64,000 nt of DNA from Bacillus sp. B-jedd. GTDB taxonomy: Bacteria; Bacillota; Bacilli; Bacillales; Cytobacillaceae. Positions 1 to 8,240 of the stretch are shown here, in pieces. The DNA is taken from positions 4,318,501-4,382,500 of the forward strand of contig NZ_CCXR01000001.1 in the NCBI RefSeq assembly GCF_000821085.1. The letters run 5' to 3'. Position numbers and translations under genes: made by a program. The notes beneath the pieces were generated by a model. That model did no database searches. It saw only the letters and a program-made list of their open reading frames with translations, and had not been told where the DNA came from. Each line of letters opens with the position of its first letter. Within the stretch, counting starts at the first letter, position 1.

Positions 1-684
1 GGTGTTCAGTACGTTTTTTCCCTCCGTATACGCATCCCTGATTCTTTTTCTTACATCTCTTTGATCTAAAAATACACCAACCATCGCACCTTCATTTAAG
101 TAAACAGCGAAGTTTACTCCATTTTCTTTTACGATAATCGGGAAGGTTCCTCTTTCTCCCGCTACGAAATCATCTTCTTCAATATATTTACCGCTCACAT
201 CAAATCTTTTCTTTTGATAAATGGCTTTAAACTCTGCCAATTCTTTCAGGGCATTTATAATATACTCCCGAAAGCGGTAAATTCCTTCGCTATACCAGTT
301 GATTAAATAGTAGCCATCAAAATACTCTATCGTTAATCCGCCTAAACCATCACCTTCGCCATTTACGATTCTGAAGGCATTTGTATCCGGGCTATTAAAA
401 AAGGACTCTCTATAGTTGATCGCATCTTTCAATTTATATACAAAAAACCTTTGGTCGATCTGTTCATTCTCGTTTCTGCTAAGTACCCATCCGAAACCTT
501 TGTTTTGTTTCCCAAAATAGCCTTTTGCGATGAACTTGTTCTTTTCATCAACAAGACGGATAATGGCTCCTTCTTTTGTAGCCTCGTTCAAATTAAGGAT
601 GGTTTCCTTTAATATGAGCGGAAACCCGCTTTTATATTTATTTACGAACTTGCCCTTTACCGTTAAAGTGACTTCATTTTTCAT
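1..684 (-). CDS. RlmI-family class I SAM-dependent rRNA methyltransferase (N-terminal part)
   Basis: This is the first 228 codons of a gene that runs off the left edge of the window. The ATG at 684 (MKNEVTLTVKG) follows an AGGA-like ribosome site. The N-terminal 75 residues look like a PUA RNA-binding domain, and the following stretch (around residues 105-125, NGEGDGLGGLTIEYFDG) is typical of the RlmI/YwbD family. Near the edge, VNFAVYLNEGAMVGVFLDQR resembles the region that leads into the SAM-binding fold. Family members methylate a cytosine C5 in 23S rRNA. The catalytic Cys motifs lie outside the window. It is just left of the decayed rlmH copy, so it may be the first gene of the native chromosome beyond the island, or another island gene. 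Family assignment is fairly firm; exact substrate is inferred. Confidence 0.8.
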   Translation of the reverse strand, partial: MKNEVTLTVKGKFVNKYKSGFPLILKETILNLNEATKEGAIIRLVDEKNKFIAKGYFGKQNKGFGWVLSRNENEQIDQRFFVYKLKDAINYRESFFNSPDTNAFRIVNGEGDGLGGLTIEYFDGYYLINWYSEGIYRFREYIINALKELAEFKAIYQKKRFDVSGKYIEEDDFVAGERGTFPIIVKENGVNFAVYLNEGAMVGVFLDQRDVRKRIRDAYTEGKNVLNT

Positions 685-732
685 TTTGTCATCCTATCAA
701 AAATTTTTTATCGCACTCTTTAAAAACCTAAT

Positions 733-750
733 TTACTTATGATATAGCTC
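733..750 (-). repeat. rlmH 3'-end att-like site 1 (left end of island)
   Basis: Read on the minus strand this is GAGCTATATCATAAGTAA, the stop-codon end of the decayed rlmH copy. It shares TATCATAAGTAA with the internal site at 10366-10385 and resembles the intact rlmH end at 16278. The Staphylococcus SCC attachment core, also at the rlmH stop codon, is similar (TATCATAA). Function as a recombination site is inferred. Confidence 0.6.
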
Positions 751-1001
751 CCCCCCATTAATCCGAAACGCCCGATAAATCTGCTCAAACAGGATCAGTC
801 TCATCAACTGATGAGGAAAGGTCATTTTTGAAAAGGATAGCTTTTCATTGGCATGGGCGAGGACATCGTTTTGCCATGGAGGGCCAGCTTGTCCAGGTTT
901 GCGGCGAGCTCTTCGGACGAGTGCATCATTCCTTCAATGGCCAGGGGATGACATGGGCGACAGGGCTGTCCTTCACCAGGGTGCTCTCCTTCCTTTTTCT
1001 A
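733..1001 (-). pseudogene. Decayed 3' copy of rlmH
   Basis: The plus-strand sequence here aligns over its whole length with the 3' half of the intact rlmH at 16278-16757, in the same orientation. Shared stretches include those at 803-835 and 872-920. It has an internal deletion of about 45 bp near 866, small frameshifting indels, and no 5' half. The last codons still read G-E-L-Y-H-K-stop (733-753), matching the intact C-terminus G-E-P-Y-H-K-stop. It cannot encode a functional methyltransferase. A duplicated rlmH 3' end at the far side of an accessory region fits repeated integration at rlmH. Confidence 0.88.
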
Positions 1002-1147
1002 AGAAACGTGCCTGTCACTCCCCCTAACTTTGTCGATAATAATTTAACATAATACGAGGAGTTACTAGGGGTGAGGGTCACTCAAATAGTCATTTATTAT
1101 TGTTCAGGTCTAACCACTCATGACTTGAAAATAATATTTGACTTAAC
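1002..1147. other. Non-coding stretch left of a hypothetical gene
   Basis: Past the end of the rlmH homology there is AT-rich sequence with a short GTGCCTGTCAC-type motif at 1008-1018, a kind of short repeat I have seen described in Bacillaceae genomes. I see no gene or clear regulatory site. Confidence 0.4.
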
Positions 1148-1639
1148 TTAAGAATTTTTCTTAATCATTTCTTCTACGTAAGTTAGAAAGTTAGAATACC
1201 TTGAATTTCCCTCCAATAAATGTTTTGTTTCTAACAAAGGTAATATAACAATATCCCTCTTTTTGGAATATAGCAGACTATAGGGTTTTTCACTTCCATG
1301 TATTTCCTCAAGTGCAGATGAGTAAACATAAACAGAATCAAACTCATACCAGTAAATATCCTGATTTATATTGTTTTTAATAACCTCTCCTATATATGCG
1401 CCTATGCGAACCACAAAATTGTCAAAGTGATTATTCAACAGTTCAATGCCTTTTTCCGTATTCATCAATCTCTTTACATACATATCAATAATTCGAATGC
1501 TTTCAATTGAGAAATCCAAATTTCTTTTAGTTAAATTTTCTTTATCCCATGTATCTTCAGAAACATCTCGATACATTAAGGTTGCCATGCCTTTTAAATT
1601 ATCCTTTATTAATTTTTTTCTCTTTAAGAAGTTGAACAT
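1148..1639 (-). CDS. Hypothetical protein, 163 aa
   Basis: I do not recognise this protein. The ATG at 1639 (MFNFLKRKK) has a good AAAGGAG ribosome site 8 nt upstream; an upstream start at 1675 is possible but lacks one. The protein is charged and soluble, with no signal peptide or membrane segment. A short central motif, FVVRIGAYIGEVI, followed by a W-Y-E-F segment is reminiscent of small families of uncharacterised Bacillus proteins that keep an IGAYIGE-type helix, but I cannot name one. It is a monocistron in the leftmost island module between the rlmH remnant and a metabolic cluster, and AT-rich compared with the core genome. Confidence 0.55.
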   Translation of the reverse strand: MFNFLKRKKLIKDNLKGMATLMYRDVSEDTWDKENLTKRNLDFSIESIRIIDMYVKRLMNTEKGIELLNNHFDNFVVRIGAYIGEVIKNNINQDIYWYEFDSVYVYSSALEEIHGSEKPYSLLYSKKRDIVILPLLETKHLLEGNSRYSNFLTYVEEMIKKNS

Positions 1640-1737
1640 ACTTTGATGTCTCCTTTTAGCAATGCCCTTTACCAAATATATTTTTCATATAAGCTAATGT
1701 TTATTGAAAGGCTGTTAAATGTCAATGTTGGTTTTAT

Positions 1738-1783
1738 TAAAAAAACAGCGTATTCATTTTGTAATGAATACGCTGTTTTTTCA
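1738..1783. terminator. Bidirectional rho-independent terminator
   Basis: A near-perfect inverted repeat (AACAGCGTATTCATT with its complement) flanked by A-run and T-run separates the hypothetical gene from the SDR-transporter operon. On the minus strand it lies downstream of the SDR gene. Confidence 0.75.
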
Positions 1784-1941
1784 TAAAAATAATTAATATT
1801 CAGTTCTGAAAACATAATTATAAATCTCGATTTTATCGGCATCCTGGATAACTCTCATCTATTTTGTCTGTCTGATACTGAAATAATTTGACCCTCTTTT
1901 AAATGGTCGATATTTCAGTCCAATATTTCTTTTGTACATCT

Positions 1942-2715
1942 TTACATTGCGACTGCAGACATTCCGCCATCTACAACGATTTGTGTACCAGTCATGTAAC
2001 TAGAAGCATCAGAAGCGAGGAACACACACGCACCTACTAAGTCATCTGGTGATCCTAGACGATTAAGCGGTGTATTGGCCATCACCTTTTTGAGACGCTC
2101 TTCTCTTTCTTTCGAAGGTTTCAGAAGACCTGTGTCAATGAAACCTGGGCAGATTGCATTAATATTGAGCTTGTATTGGCTAAGATCAGCGGCCATTGTT
2201 TTGGTTAATTGTAATACGCCGCCTTTACTTGCGTTATAAGGAGCCGTTTCACTTAATGCCATGAATCCACCGACAGATGCCATATTAATGATTTTTCCGT
2301 AATTACGCTTTACCATCTCTTTAACGACAGCACTTGACATGAGGAATTGACTGTTAAGGTTCACACCAACGATTTTTTTCCAATCTTCTTCTGTTACTTC
2401 AAGGAAAGGCTTTGGAGCGTTAATGCCTGCATTGTTGACAAGAATATCAATTTTTCCAAACTCAGCAATAATCTCTTCCACCATTTGATTGATTTTTGCG
2501 CTATCTGTCACATCAATGCCGAAAGTTTTAGCATCGCGACCTGTTTTATCTTTAAGGATTTTTGCAGTTTCTTTTAAGTTATCTTCCAAAAGATCGACAA
2601 GAACAAGCGTTGCACCAGCTTCAGCCAATCCAATTGCATAGGCTTGTCCAATCCCCCTTGCACTTCCTGTAACAATTGCTAATTTACCTTCTAATGAAAA
2701 AATATCCAACATCAT
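1942..2715 (-). CDS. SDR family NAD(P)-dependent oxidoreductase
   Basis: This is a classical short-chain dehydrogenase of 257 aa, full length for the family. The cofactor motif TGSARGIG is at residues 16-23, NNAG at 94-97, and the catalytic Ser about 147, Tyr160 and Lys164 (YNASK) are all present. An aspartate at the end of the second strand (VLVD, residue 41) suggests NAD preference. Sequence feel is closest to gluconate 5-dehydrogenase / 3-oxoacyl reductase-like SDRs, so an alcohol or polyol dehydrogenase role is likely, substrate unknown. The start at 2715 has AAAGGA 7 nt upstream. It lies 33 bp downstream of the anion transporter on the same strand, so the transporter may import its substrate or a related acid. 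The divergent LysR gene beyond the transporter is the probable regulator. Confidence 0.85.
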   Translation of the reverse strand: MMLDIFSLEGKLAIVTGSARGIGQAYAIGLAEAGATLVLVDLLEDNLKETAKILKDKTGRDAKTFGIDVTDSAKINQMVEEIIAEFGKIDILVNNAGINAPKPFLEVTEEDWKKIVGVNLNSQFLMSSAVVKEMVKRNYGKIINMASVGGFMALSETAPYNASKGGVLQLTKTMAADLSQYKLNINAICPGFIDTGLLKPSKEREERLKKVMANTPLNRLGSPDDLVGACVFLASDASSYMTGTQIVVDGGMSAVAM

Positions 2716-2748
2716 CTATTCATCCTTTCCCTACTTAGGAGTGCTCGT

Positions 2749-4158
2749 CTATAATAATCCAATTAAATACCAATATGGAATCGCAATTAATGCAATAAAA
2801 ATTACATTCAGGACCATTTGAATCGAAAAATACTTCAAAAATTGCTTATACGTCATTGCCATATAACTGAATAACAGTAATGGCAATGTGGACTCATATG
2901 GCAATAACAGCTGATAAAGTCCATGTACGAAAGAATACGCTAACGGCAATGGGCTAATTCCCAAAGTGTTTGATAGCTCAGAAATCGGGATTGCCATCGT
3001 TGCAGACGCTGCAAAAGGGGTAAGAACAAAGTTAATCCCTACCGATAGAACCCATGTAGCGATAATCGTGTAGAACGTACCACCGACGGACATGAGTGGA
3101 AATAATGAGTTGGCAATAAACTTCCCGGCCCCAACAACGGATGAAACCTGACCAATCGCCATTGTCGCCGTAATGAAGAAAATCATTCCGAAATTAGTTT
3201 TGGCCATAGTGGCATTGTCTGCAAGACTAATGCCAGGAAGGAAACAAATAAAGGCAATCCCAATGAAAATCCAACCTAAGGCAATTCCATGAATGGAGCT
3301 CGTTGCTAATAGAGCAACGAGAATTAACAGAATGACAGAAACCTTTTTTTCCTTCATCGTCAGTTTCCCTAATTCCTGATATTGCTCCTTAAAGTATTCC
3401 TTACCTTCAATTGTTTCTTCAATTTTAAACATCTTCGTAATCGCAAACGCCATGACATATGTCCAAATAACGGTGATTGGAACGTTATGGATAACATATT
3501 GCAACCACGTTGCCCCTTTTAAGCCGATACTCTCCATCTGACTGTTAAAAACAAGCATCGGTTCAACACCTGTAAGACTAACAAAGGATGCCGTTACAGC
3601 CGCATTGTATGCGCCAAACAGTAAACCAACAGATCCTTTAGAGAATTTCTTTAAACCCATTGCTTGAATAATTCCGAATGCCATCCCTGTATATAGGGCA
3701 ATACGTGCTAGTGAACCCGGAACGAGAAAGGCAATAATGAAGCCGGAAGTGGATAGCGCATAGATGATTCCTTTATACGTTCCTCCCCCTCTTAAAATAA
3801 ACCAGTAGGAAAGCCGTTTCATCAAGCCCGATTCTTCAAAAACAGCTGATAGAATCAATGCTCCTAAAACAAGATATGGGAGATCTTGACTCCAAGGCGC
3901 ATAAACATCTGCAGGAGTGGCAACACCTGTTAGTATGAATGCCACAGGCAATGCGAGCGCCACGATAATAAGATTTATTAACTCAAGCGCCCATAGGGCA
4001 ATGGCCGCCAAAGTAATCGCAAAGAATATCTTCATTTCATGGGTATATGATTCTGTGCTAGGTATTAAATAAACAATTAATGGTGGAATAAGTACAATCA
4101 AATACTTTAAAAGAAGACTTTTATTTGACTTCTTTGCAACTTTTGCTGCATCTTCCAT
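2749..4158 (-). CDS. DASS/SLC13-type anion:sodium symporter
   Basis: This 469-aa integral membrane protein has many hydrophobic helices throughout and the layout of divalent-anion:Na+ symporters (CitT / SLC13 permeases), which import di- or tricarboxylates or related anions. The ATG at 4158 (MEDAAKVAKK) is preceded by AAGGAG at the right distance; the longer frame up to 4221 has no ribosome site and would overlap the divergent promoter region. It is in an operon with the SDR gene and divergent from a LysR regulator, which typically responds to the transported acid. The substrate cannot be read from sequence. Confidence 0.82.
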   Translation of the reverse strand: MEDAAKVAKKSNKSLLLKYLIVLIPPLIVYLIPSTESYTHEMKIFFAITLAAIALWALELINLIIVALALPVAFILTGVATPADVYAPWSQDLPYLVLGALILSAVFEESGLMKRLSYWFILRGGGTYKGIIYALSTSGFIIAFLVPGSLARIALYTGMAFGIIQAMGLKKFSKGSVGLLFGAYNAAVTASFVSLTGVEPMLVFNSQMESIGLKGATWLQYVIHNVPITVIWTYVMAFAITKMFKIEETIEGKEYFKEQYQELGKLTMKEKKVSVILLILVALLATSSIHGIALGWIFIGIAFICFLPGISLADNATMAKTNFGMIFFITATMAIGQVSSVVGAGKFIANSLFPLMSVGGTFYTIIATWVLSVGINFVLTPFAASATMAIPISELSNTLGISPLPLAYSFVHGLYQLLLPYESTLPLLLFSYMAMTYKQFLKYFSIQMVLNVIFIALIAIPYWYLIGLL

Positions 4159-4254
4159 GATATCTCCTTCATTTCTGTTAAAATTGTATGATGTCATAAG
4201 CCCCATATTATTTCCATTCACAATTATGTCACAAATTAAAAACGTTTAGATAAT

Positions 4255-4274
4255 ACTATTTTTAATATAATAGT
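4255..4274. promoter_or_regulatory. Dyad in LysR/transporter divergent promoter
   Basis: ACTATT and AATAGT are separated by 8 bp in the short AT-rich intergenic region between the transporter and the LysR gene. This is the position and symmetry expected for a LysR-type operator, inferred from sequence only. Confidence 0.45.
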
Positions 4275-4304
4275 CATAATAAATTAGCTATAACCCGAAT
4301 TTAA

Positions 4305-5261
4305 ATGAACACCCACTGTCAGTTAAGGGATTGTTTAAAGGAGATTGTAAATATATTGAAGGAATTAAGTGTAGATTATCTAAATGCCATTATTAAATAC
4401 GGAAGCATTTCCCAAGCGGCTAAACACCTCTTTATTTCACAGCCATATTTAAGTAAGTTCATCAAGACATTGGAGGAGGAACTCGGAGTAGAAGTGATTA
4501 ACCGGCAAACGAATCCAATTACCCTAACATTTGCTGGTGAAAGATACCTTTCCTATATGAATGATGCAAAAAAAATAATAAATAACATGTTAAATGAACT
4601 AGAGGATATCTCTTCTTTAAAAAAAGGAAGAATAAAAATTGGTGTCAGTCCCATTTTGGCAACCTACACCCTCTACAAGTTTTTGCCATCCTTTATGCAA
4701 CGCTACCCTGGAATTGAGATTAATTTAGTGGAGGACGTGGCTGAGGAATTGGAGTCATTGATATTGCAAAATCAGATTGATGTTTGCGTCAACTCGCTTC
4801 CGATTACAAATCCCGACATTACGTATGAGAATCTTTACGAAGAGTACAATTACTTCGTGATACCTCCAAATCATCGACTATATAAAAAAAATCAAACTTC
4901 AGACGTTGATTTTGATCCATCCAAATTAGACGGAGAAAGTTTCATTTTAGCCAAACCTGGATTAGGATTACGTAGATTCACAAATCAAGTATTATCTAAG
5001 TACAATATTCATCCACAAGTTGTATTAGAAACTACGAATGCTGAAAATGCATTGCGGTTGGCTAATAATGGAGTTGGCGTAACAATCGTTCCACAATGTG
5101 TGATTGAAAGTGCGACCTTGGCTATAGAGGCGAATTTATACCCGTTAACGGACCCGGCATTCAAAAGTCACATCGTTCTAAGTTATCGAAAAGGTTCTCA
5201 GCTAACTTCTGCCGCCCTAGCTTTTATTGATATGGCAAAAGAACGATTTCAAAACAAATAA
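4305..5261 (+). CDS. LysR-family transcriptional regulator
   Basis: An N-terminal winged helix-turn-helix (GSISQAAKHLFISQPYLSKF, about residues 30-50 from the ATG) is followed by a LysR substrate-binding domain. Total length is about 300 aa, normal for the family. The ATG at 4305 gives an unusual 18-residue leader; a TTG at 4356 (LKELSVDYLNAI) lies downstream of AAAGGAG and would give a more typical N-terminus, so the true start may be 4356. It is divergent from the transporter-SDR operon, which it probably controls together with the small molecule bound by its effector domain. Confidence 0.85.
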   Translation: MNTHCQLRDCLKEIVNILKELSVDYLNAIIKYGSISQAAKHLFISQPYLSKFIKTLEEELGVEVINRQTNPITLTFAGERYLSYMNDAKKIINNMLNELEDISSLKKGRIKIGVSPILATYTLYKFLPSFMQRYPGIEINLVEDVAEELESLILQNQIDVCVNSLPITNPDITYENLYEEYNYFVIPPNHRLYKKNQTSDVDFDPSKLDGESFILAKPGLGLRRFTNQVLSKYNIHPQVVLETTNAENALRLANNGVGVTIVPQCVIESATLAIEANLYPLTDPAFKSHIVLSYRKGSQLTSAALAFIDMAKERFQNK

Positions 5262-5352
5262 AAATGATTGCTCTTTATGGTACATGAGAAAATTAATAAT
5301 AATGAGTGTATGACTGAAACATACAAGGGAAAGGCCGCTCATTTTAAAATAG

Positions 5353-5384
5353 GCTTGTCCATTATTCGGACAAGCCCTTTTTTT
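5353..5384 (+). terminator. Terminator after LysR gene
   Basis: GGCTTGTCC, a 7-nt loop, GGACAAGCC, then a run of T. Confidence 0.8.
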
Positions 5385-5585
5385 ATCAAATAAAATTAGT
5401 CTCTCTCCCAATTAACCTAATGTAATAGTTGCTTCACTTGGCTTTGTTCAGCAATCATCTTTTCGTTTTTGAAGTGGACCAAAAGGACTGGTAGATTCAA
5501 CAAAAGTTTATCTAATATTAAAAACAAACAGTACCACTCTCACTATCAGAGAAGATGCTGTACTATTTTCCAGAAAAACCACACT

Positions 5586-5604
5586 AACTTATGATACGGT
5601 TCTC
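5586..5604 (-). repeat. rlmH 3'-end att-like site 2
   Basis: On the minus strand this reads GAGAACCGTATCATAAGTT, matching the last codons of intact rlmH (GAGAACCGTATCACAAGTGA) except near the stop codon. No rlmH coding sequence adjoins it, so only the site is present, as expected of a recombination scar between two integrated modules. Confidence 0.65.
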
Positions 5605-5634
5605 GGTGATCCATCTAAATGAGTTTTTATTGCT

Positions 5635-6519
5635 TCAGATATTATTTATACGTTCTACAAACTTCTTCGCAGCCCGTGACAATGGAACATTTTTTAAATG
5701 GCATATGCCAATACTCCTCTTTGGTATTTCCTCTCCTAGCCTTATCTCGTATAAATCTCCTTTTTCTAAATAATGACTTGAAAACTCTTTTATGACACAA
5801 GAAATACCTAAATTTATTTTTGCGAATTCTAATACTAAATCATAAGACCCCAGTTCAAACACAGGTGAGATATTAAAGCCCCTCTTTTTAAAGAATTTTT
5901 CCACATATATTCGTGAATTCGATTTCTTTTCTAAAAAAATTAGTGGCATTTTCATTAAATAGTCTAAACTAATCGGTTTACTCGTTAATCTTTTAAATTT
6001 TTCCCCGCAGACAAAAATATCTTGAATCTCCTTACATGGGATGACTTGAAGGTGGTCGTCATATATCGGCAAGTTACATATCCCCAAATCTGCCTTTCCA
6101 GTTTTAATAAAGTCGCAGATCTCTGTTGTGGTTCCATTCAAAATATTTAATTTGATTCCGGGGTATCTTGCATGAAATTCTTCTAAATACGGAATTAAAA
6201 AATAGCGTGAGATGGTATCTCCAACCCCAATACGCAATCGTCCAGTCCGTAATGTTTTAAATTCAAATAGCTTTTCTTCTGCGACGTTGATCATTCCCAT
6301 GGCAGAATTAATATGCTCACTTAATAATTTTCCTTCATTTGTTAATACTATGCCCTTAGATGTTCTATAAAAAAGTTGTATTTCTAGCTCATTTTCAAGC
6401 TTCATAATAGCTTGACTAACTGCAGATTGGGTCATATATAATTCCTGTGCTGCTCTGGAAAAACTTTTATTTTGGCTAACGACGTAAAATATACGATATG
6501 AATCCAACTTCCCAATCAT
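5635..6519 (-). CDS. LysR-family transcriptional regulator
   Basis: A 294-aa LysR protein. The N-terminal helix-turn-helix (KSFSRAAQELYMTQSAVSQA, residues 19-38) is canonical and the rest is a LysR substrate-binding domain. It is divergent from the CofE-like ligase gene with a 136-bp intergenic region carrying a perfect 12-bp palindrome, so it most likely regulates that gene. It is a different subfamily from the LysR gene at 4305. Confidence 0.88.
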   Translation of the reverse strand: MIGKLDSYRIFYVVSQNKSFSRAAQELYMTQSAVSQAIMKLENELEIQLFYRTSKGIVLTNEGKLLSEHINSAMGMINVAEEKLFEFKTLRTGRLRIGVGDTISRYFLIPYLEEFHARYPGIKLNILNGTTTEICDFIKTGKADLGICNLPIYDDHLQVIPCKEIQDIFVCGEKFKRLTSKPISLDYLMKMPLIFLEKKSNSRIYVEKFFKKRGFNISPVFELGSYDLVLEFAKINLGISCVIKEFSSHYLEKGDLYEIRLGEEIPKRSIGICHLKNVPLSRAAKKFVERINNI

Positions 6520-6566
6520 ATTAGTACTCCTTATACCTGATATAATTTATATTAATTTTACTTATA

Positions 6567-6578
6567 TCACTATAGTGA
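6567..6578. promoter_or_regulatory. Palindromic putative LysR operator
   Basis: TCACTATAGTGA is a perfect 12-bp palindrome in the divergent promoter region between the LysR gene and the CofE-like gene. Confidence 0.45.
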
Positions 6579-6655
6579 CGTATAGTAAACTTATAGCGTT
6601 TAAAAATAATTAAATAAATCTATATCAATTTTACCCCAATAGAGGAGAGATTAAA

Positions 6656-7846
6656 TTGACAAGAGCCGTTGGAACAGTAGTTCGTGGGCTTCGCGGTCCC
6701 ATCATCAACAAAGGGGACAATATTGAGCAAATCGTTGTTGATACAGTAATAAATGCAGCAAAAGTTGAAGGATTTTCGATTGAGGATCGTGACATTATAA
6801 CAATAACTGAATCAATCGTGGCTCGTGCACAAGGGAACTATGCGACAATTGACGATATAGCAGCAGATATTAAAGGGAAATTCGGAGACGAAACAATTGG
6901 CATCATTTTTCCGATTCTTAGCCGTAATCGATTTGCGAACTGCTTACGGGGGATAGCAAAAGGAGCAAAGAGCATTGTATTAATGTTAAGCTATCCATCT
7001 GATGAAGTCGGAAATCACCTTGTAGATATCGATGAACTAGACAATAAGGGAATAAATCCATGGACAGGTGTATTGTCTGAAGCTCAGTTCCGTGAACATT
7101 TCGGTTTTATCCATCATCCCTTTACAGGTGTTGATTACATCGAATACTATAAATCCCTGATTGAGGCTGAAGGTGTAACGTGCGAGGTTATTTTCTCTAA
7201 CAACCCAAAAACCATTTTGGACTATACAAAGAATGTTTTAACTTGTGATATCCACTCACGTTTCAGGACAAAACGGATTTTAACAAACGCTGGTGTTGAA
7301 AAAATTTATGGACTTGATGATATTCTTTCAGAGTCAGTTAATGGCAGCGGCTTTAATGAGGCTTATGGTCTACTTGGATCAAATAAAGCAACTGAAGACA
7401 GCGTAAAACTATTTCCAAACAACTGTCAGCCACTCGTAGATGAAATTCAAGCCAAAATCAAAGAAGTAACAGGTAAAACCGTTGAAGTAATGGTTTATGG
7501 CGATGGAGCATTTAAAGACCCAGTCGGAAAAATATGGGAGCTTGCCGATCCAGTAGTATCACCTGCTTACACTAAAGGACTTGAAGGTACTCCAAACGAA
7601 GTGAAATTAAAATACTTGGCAGATAACAACTTCTCTCATCTTCAGGGAGAAGAATTAAAACAAGCTATTTCCGAATACATCCAAAATAAAAAAGACGACC
7701 TGGTTGGTGCCATGGAAGCACAAGGTACCACGCCTCGTAAACTAACAGACCTAATTGGATCATTATCTGATTTGACTTCAGGTAGTGGAGATAAAGGAAC
7801 CCCAATGATCTATATTCAAGGGTACTTCGATAATTATACAAAATAA
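6656..7846 (+). CDS. CofE-like coenzyme F420-0:L-glutamate ligase family protein
   Basis: A 396-aa protein starting at TTG (LTRAVGTVVRGLRGPI) with GAGGAGA upstream. The N-terminal part (TRAVGTVVRGLRGPII, then DIITITESIVARAQGN around residues 44-59) resembles the F420-0:gamma-glutamyl ligase fold, where the enzyme adds glutamate to coenzyme F420. Members occur in Firmicutes that are not known to make F420, with unknown amide-bond-forming roles. The C-terminal 200 residues are longer than archaeal CofE. I see no other F420 gene in the window. It is divergent from a LysR regulator, which suggests substrate-inducible expression. The family call is by recognition of the N-terminal motifs; the reaction is not established here. 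Confidence 0.65.
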   Translation: MTRAVGTVVRGLRGPIINKGDNIEQIVVDTVINAAKVEGFSIEDRDIITITESIVARAQGNYATIDDIAADIKGKFGDETIGIIFPILSRNRFANCLRGIAKGAKSIVLMLSYPSDEVGNHLVDIDELDNKGINPWTGVLSEAQFREHFGFIHHPFTGVDYIEYYKSLIEAEGVTCEVIFSNNPKTILDYTKNVLTCDIHSRFRTKRILTNAGVEKIYGLDDILSESVNGSGFNEAYGLLGSNKATEDSVKLFPNNCQPLVDEIQAKIKEVTGKTVEVMVYGDGAFKDPVGKIWELADPVVSPAYTKGLEGTPNEVKLKYLADNNFSHLQGEELKQAISEYIQNKKDDLVGAMEAQGTTPRKLTDLIGSLSDLTSGSGDKGTPMIYIQGYFDNYTK

Positions 7847-7856
7847 GCTCCAAACA

Positions 7857-7894
7857 AAAAGGATGTCTCCTAAATTCAGACATCCTTTTTACAT
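7857..7894 (+). terminator. Terminator after CofE-like gene
   Basis: AAAAGGATGTCT and AGACATCCTTTT form a hairpin with a 9-nt loop, followed by T-rich sequence. Confidence 0.8.
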
Positions 7895-8035
7895 TCATTA
7901 TTTACCCTACTTATACTGTAGGACTATTTAATTGTCTTCTCTAGTAGTTGTAAGATTAAAATCCGTTTGCTCTTGGTAAGTCTCACCGCGGCTACTTTTA
8001 TATGCGGTTTTATTTTTCTGTTAGATTGAGTAAAA

Positions 8036-8128
8036 TCATTTTGGTATAGTCTTTAAAATCAAGACAGCCTTGCCCATCACTTTACGTAAATTGAGTCCTT
8101 CAAAAGCATCTTCATATTCTTCAAAAAA
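8036..8128 (-). pseudogene. C-terminal remnant of an MDR (quinone oxidoreductase-like) dehydrogenase
   Basis: The minus strand reads FFEEYEDAFEGLNLRKVMGK...TIPK and then stop at 8036, which looks like the last 30 residues of a zinc-type/NADP-dependent alcohol dehydrogenase (the 'DAFEGLNxGKxxGKxV' end). Nothing of the rest of the gene is visible, and a terminator-like hairpin sits directly upstream. I read this as a gene fragment left by deletion. Confidence 0.5.
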
Positions 8129-8170
8129 GGTGTAGTCCTCTCTTTAGGAGAAGACTACACCTTTTTAGTA
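8129..8170. terminator. Terminator-like hairpin
   Basis: AAAAAGGTGTAGTC and GACTACACCTTTTT form a strong stem with a 15-nt loop. It is between the MDR remnant and the DUF1846 gene, and on the minus strand lies about 75 bp past the end of the DUF1846 gene. Confidence 0.6.
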
Positions 8171-8240
8171 AACTCTATAAACGAAAAGCATCTGCCTTAG
8201 GCTTTCAGGTAAGAAGAAAAAGGCAGAAGTTTTCCAAAAC

